A stretch of DNA of 64,000 bases from an uncultured Roseovarius sp. (lineage in GTDB: Bacteria; Pseudomonadota; Alphaproteobacteria; Rhodobacterales; Rhodobacteraceae): the NCBI RefSeq assembly GCF_913057115.1, contig NZ_CAJXNN010000012.1:23030-87029 (forward strand), read 5' to 3'. Of the stretch, positions 61,617 through 64,000 are shown piece by piece (position 1 is the first letter of the stretch; each line of letters opens with the position of its first letter). Under the pieces are notes generated by a model. It did not search any database and had not been told where the DNA came from. It worked only from the letters and a program-made list of their open reading frames with translations. Position numbers and translations under genes: made by a program.

Positions 61617-62779
61617 AGCGTGCCCTCGGACCTTTCGCGCAAGCGCATCAAAAGGTGTTCCGAGACCGTGCGCAGCCGCGCCATGAAACCGCCACGCGGC
61701 ACATCCCGCACCGCCACCAAGGGCACGCGTGTCTCGGGCAACTCTCCCGGGGCGAAAATCAGCTCTCCCAACTCGTCGCCTTTCGAAATCGGCGCATGCA
61801 GGGGGCCGTGATAGACCACTTCGGCCTGCATCTCGTCCCCGCCCAGAACCGGCACGAGCGTTGTTACATCCGCCGCCGGGGTCAAGCCGACGCTGGTCGC
61901 GTCGCCCATCCAGACATTGGCCCGCGCCACTTCAGTCCCAGCGCTGACGATGGATTTCTCGACGAATTGCCGAAAGGCCCAATTGACGATGCTTTCGGCC
62001 TCCTCGGCGCGGGCGCGGGTCGTCTCAAGCCCGGAAATGACGAAGACGATCCGCCGCTCGCCCTGCTTGGCCGATCCTGTCAGGCCATAGCCCGCCTCCT
62101 GCGTATGACCCGTCTTGAGGCCGTCCGCCCCGATCCCCAGCCCCAAAAGCGGGTTACGGTTGCGGACGTTTTGCGGCGCGCGCCCGTCAAAGGCATATTC
62201 CGTTTCGGCAAACATCGGGTAGAAGCCGGGGAAATCCTCGATCAACCGGCGCGACAGAAGCGCGAGGTCACGCATGCTCATCCGGTGACCCGCCGCAGGC
62301 CAGCCATTGGAATTGGTGAAGGTGGAATTGGTCATGCCCATTTGCCGTGCGCGTTGGGTCATGAAGCGGGCGAAACCCGCCTCGGTTCCATCCGGGCTCA
62401 GCGCCTCGGCAATCACCGCGCAGGCGTCGTTGCCCGACAAAACGATGATCCCGCGCAACAGGTCTTCCACGCGCACCCGGTCGGTGGTGTCGAGGAACAT
62501 GGTGGAGCCACCGTAACTCATCGCGTGGCGCGAGACCGGCAGGCGTTCATCCAATGTCAGGCGCCCGTCGCGAATGGCCTCGAAAGTCACGTAAAGCGTC
62601 ATCAGCTTGGACATGGAGGCCGGTGGCAAGGGTTGATCCGCATTCTTGCTCAGAAGCACCGTGCCGGTGGTCATGTCCATCACAAAGGCTGACTTGGCCC
62701 GGGTTTCAAAGGCCTGTGCAGGCAAGCCCATCGCGACAGCCAGCAACACAGCGGCAAAAAATCGGAAGATGCGGATCAT
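61613..62779 (-). CDS. D-alanyl-D-alanine carboxypeptidase (PBP5/6 type)
   Basis: 388 residues with a Sec signal (cleavage near LPAQA). SxxK motif PPASMSKLM, SxN motif LSGNDAC, KTG motif GLKTGHT. A C-terminal beta domain (about 290-370) and a basic amphipathic tail (about 370-388, GGFMARLRTVSEHLLMRLRERS) that can anchor the enzyme to the membrane. It trims pentapeptides of peptidoglycan. It follows the SPOR lipoprotein by 13 bp. Confidence 0.95.
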   Translation of the reverse strand: MIRIFRFFAAVLLAVAMGLPAQAFETRAKSAFVMDMTTGTVLLSKNADQPLPPASMSKLMTLYVTFEAIRDGRLTLDERLPVSRHAMSYGGSTMFLDTTDRVRVEDLLRGIIVLSGNDACAVIAEALSPDGTEAGFARFMTQRARQMGMTNSTFTNSNGWPAAGHRMSMRDLALLSRRLIEDFPGFYPMFAETEYAFDGRAPQNVRNRNPLLGLGIGADGLKTGHTQEAGYGLTGSAKQGERRIVFVISGLETTRARAEEAESIVNWAFRQFVEKSIVSAGTEVARANVWMGDATSVGLTPAADVTTLVPVLGGDEMQAEVVYHGPLHAPISKGDELGELIFAPGELPETRVPLVAVRDVPRGGFMARLRTVSEHLLMRLRERSEGTL

Positions 62780-62792
62780 TTTGGATCAGCCC

Positions 62793-63692
62793 TCAGTTCG
62801 TAACGGGATAGGCATCGTCAAAGCCGACCCCCTTGATCTTTTTCAACAAGACCGACCGCTCGGATTTCGATCCGGCCGGCCCAACGATCACGCGCCAGAA
62901 TGTCTTGCCCTGTGAGGTTTGCTCTTTCACAACGGGCACCATTCCCGCCTGACGCATGGCGGTGGCGGTGTTGCGCGCGTTCTGCTCAATGCTGAAGATG
63001 CCGATCTGGATGAACGGCTTTTCAAGCGGCGACGCCGCAGGCCGTGGCTTGGGCGTGGTTTCAGGCGGTGCGGCGGCGGGCTGAATCTCATTCGTGCTTT
63101 CAACATCGTCCAGCGCCGCGGCGGCCCCGGCCACCGGATCAACCGGGTCAAGCGCGGTTTCCTCGACGGCATCCGGCGCGTCCAACTCGCCGGCCGGGGC
63201 GGGGTCGGCGGCAGCCGGGTCAGGCGCTTGCTCGCGGCGCAGGGCGGTCACGTTCAGCTGCGACGGCGCCCCTGCCAGCATGCCCAGCGCCGCGGCGGCA
63301 TCCGACGACACTTGCAGAACCGGGCCCGGGTTCTCACGTTCGCGCCGGAACAATGCCCCGATCACGAACTTGGAATTCTCGTTGTTGCGGATGATGACCC
63401 GCTCGGGTTCCTTCACGTCCGGATGCGCCACCCAAACACCACCCAGTGACGGGCGGCCATCCCAAAGGCCCATGTCGGTCACTTGGAAGACATCCGGGGC
63501 TTCGACGTCACGCTCGACCAGCTTGACCGAAGTGCTGTCGGTGGTGCCCGCTGCCTCGGCGGTTTCACCACTTGCCGTGAACGGGTTGTTGAACTGCCCT
63601 GTCTCGTCACATCCCGAGACCAGCAGCACCCCTGCGCTGATCATAGCGATGCGCCACATACCGCACCGTTTGCCATTGCCTTGACCTGTCAT
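62793..63692 (-). CDS. SPOR-domain lipoprotein (RlpA-like)
   Basis: 299 residues. Lipoprotein signal (lipobox VSGC), then a conserved module GVWVAHPDVKEPERVIIRNNENSK...GALFRRERENPGPVLQVSSDAAAALGM that looks like a divergent RlpA/double-psi domain, an Ala/Pro linker and a C-terminal SPOR domain (about 225-299, FIQIGIFSIEQNARNTATAMRQAGM). SPOR domains bind denuded glycan at the septum. AAGGA lies seven bases before the ATG. First gene of SPOR-dacA-tmk-holB-tatD-MBL. Confidence 0.88.
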   Translation of the reverse strand: MTGQGNGKRCGMWRIAMISAGVLLVSGCDETGQFNNPFTASGETAEAAGTTDSTSVKLVERDVEAPDVFQVTDMGLWDGRPSLGGVWVAHPDVKEPERVIIRNNENSKFVIGALFRRERENPGPVLQVSSDAAAALGMLAGAPSQLNVTALRREQAPDPAAADPAPAGELDAPDAVEETALDPVDPVAGAAAALDDVESTNEIQPAAAPPETTPKPRPAASPLEKPFIQIGIFSIEQNARNTATAMRQAGMVPVVKEQTSQGKTFWRVIVGPAGSKSERSVLLKKIKGVGFDDAYPVTN

Positions 63693-63891
63693 GCCTCATT
63701 CCTTGCCTGTCACACGCGCCGCTCTGCACGATGCCGGTTTGCCCGGCTTTCATTCCATCCTGCGGGCGATGCCGCACAAGGGCATCCTAACGCCTTGTGC
63801 GCGACAAGAAAAGTCTGCCGGTATGGGTTCGGCGGATTTCCACACCAGCCACCTTCCAGAATCGGAATCGGCGGTGTAGAGGAACTTCAGC

Positions 63892-63981
63892 GGAGGAGTG
63901 GCAGAGTGGTCGAATGCACCGGTCTTGAAAACCGGCGTGCGTGAAAGCGTACCGTGGGGTCGAATCCCACCTCCTCCGCCA
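63892..63981 (+). tRNA. tRNA-Ser (anticodon TGA)
   Basis: 90 bases with encoded CCA. Acceptor stem GGAGGAG (63892-63898) with CTCCTCC (63971-63977), anticodon loop CTTGAAA with TGA at 63926-63928, long variable arm typical of type II tRNA, and T-loop GTTCGAAT-like GGTCGAATC. Reads UCA codons. Confidence 0.97.
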
Positions 63982-64000
63982 ACCATATTTTATTTATAAA

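Noticed and set aside
63773..63801. Hairpin CGCACAAGG / CCTTGTGCG as a terminator upstream of the tRNA
   Set aside because: Only a 9-bp stem with an 11-nt loop and no T-run on either strand; it is near the 5' side of the SPOR gene where a terminator is not expected.

Overview
The window is chromosomal DNA, GC-rich, from an alphaproteobacterium of the order Rhodobacterales (Roseobacter type). The evidence is a SAM/SAH riboswitch before metK (a class known mainly from Rhodobacterales), the NDUFA12-type complex I subunit, an Irr-type Fur protein divergent from fabA-fabB-fabI, the SPOR-dacA-tmk-holB-tatD-MBL order, and accBC followed by aat/DUF2155/mlaD/NDUFA12. I see no insertion sequence, prophage, CRISPR array or rRNA. 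There is one tRNA, tRNA-Ser(UGA), at the right edge.

Layout. 1-4.1 kb: the tail of a small membrane protein, a FadJ-like crotonase/hydroxyacyl-CoA dehydrogenase, a DksA-type zinc-finger protein and an orphan FliM-like protein. 4.2-16.4 kb: a coherent regulation, transport and activation block. A sodium/solute-symporter-like histidine kinase is translationally coupled to a two-helix membrane protein and a lone receiver. Next come an XRE/short-chain acyl-CoA type regulator, a divergent HAAT (Liv-type) ABC importer and acetyl-CoA synthetase. 16.4-19.5 kb: a small lipoprotein and the full preQ0/preQ1 operon queC-queD-queE-queF behind a type II preQ1-I riboswitch. 19.5-24.8 kb: a PAS-LuxR protein, accBC, a methyltransferase, aat, DUF2155, an MlaD-type protein and NDUFA12. 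24.9-27 kb: clpP-clpX. 27.1-28.3 kb: a photolyase-family protein with an unusual domain order.

28.4-38.5 kb: the conserved miaB...phoH-ybeY-corC-lnt-metK-trmB order on the minus strand, interrupted by a two-gene WVDP/OmpA lipoprotein set, a divergent lipoprotein and a small membrane protein. 38.6-46.8 kb: a glycosyltransferase-like protein, a DmdA/GcvT-family protein, fabI, fabB, a PhnA-type zinc ribbon, fabA, irr and a quinone-oxidoreductase-like gene. 47-55.5 kb: plus-strand accessory metabolism (HAD dehalogenase, three alpha/beta hydrolases, PLP dehydratase, EEP nuclease, Zn alcohol dehydrogenase, enolase-superfamily enzyme), then a BigR/SqrR-like ArsR repressor. 57.3-63.7 kb: AEC permease, MBL hydrolase, tatD, holB, tmk, D,D-carboxypeptidase, SPOR lipoprotein.

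Intergenic DNA is unusually structured. It holds (i) two copies of a ~155-160 bp element made of 11-bp iteron-like units between two GGGTTAAC/GGTTAAC boxes plus a GTACG hairpin, with a third GTACG-only locus; (ii) two mirror-image clusters of four palindromes, each at a convergent gene junction; (iii) four copies of a Rhodobacterales-style CCGGAGTATTT...AAAGATGAA repeat. The leading candidates for something not yet described are the symporter-kinase/HAAT-importer/Acs module, the iteron/GTACG element, and the apparently circularly permuted photolyase-like protein.
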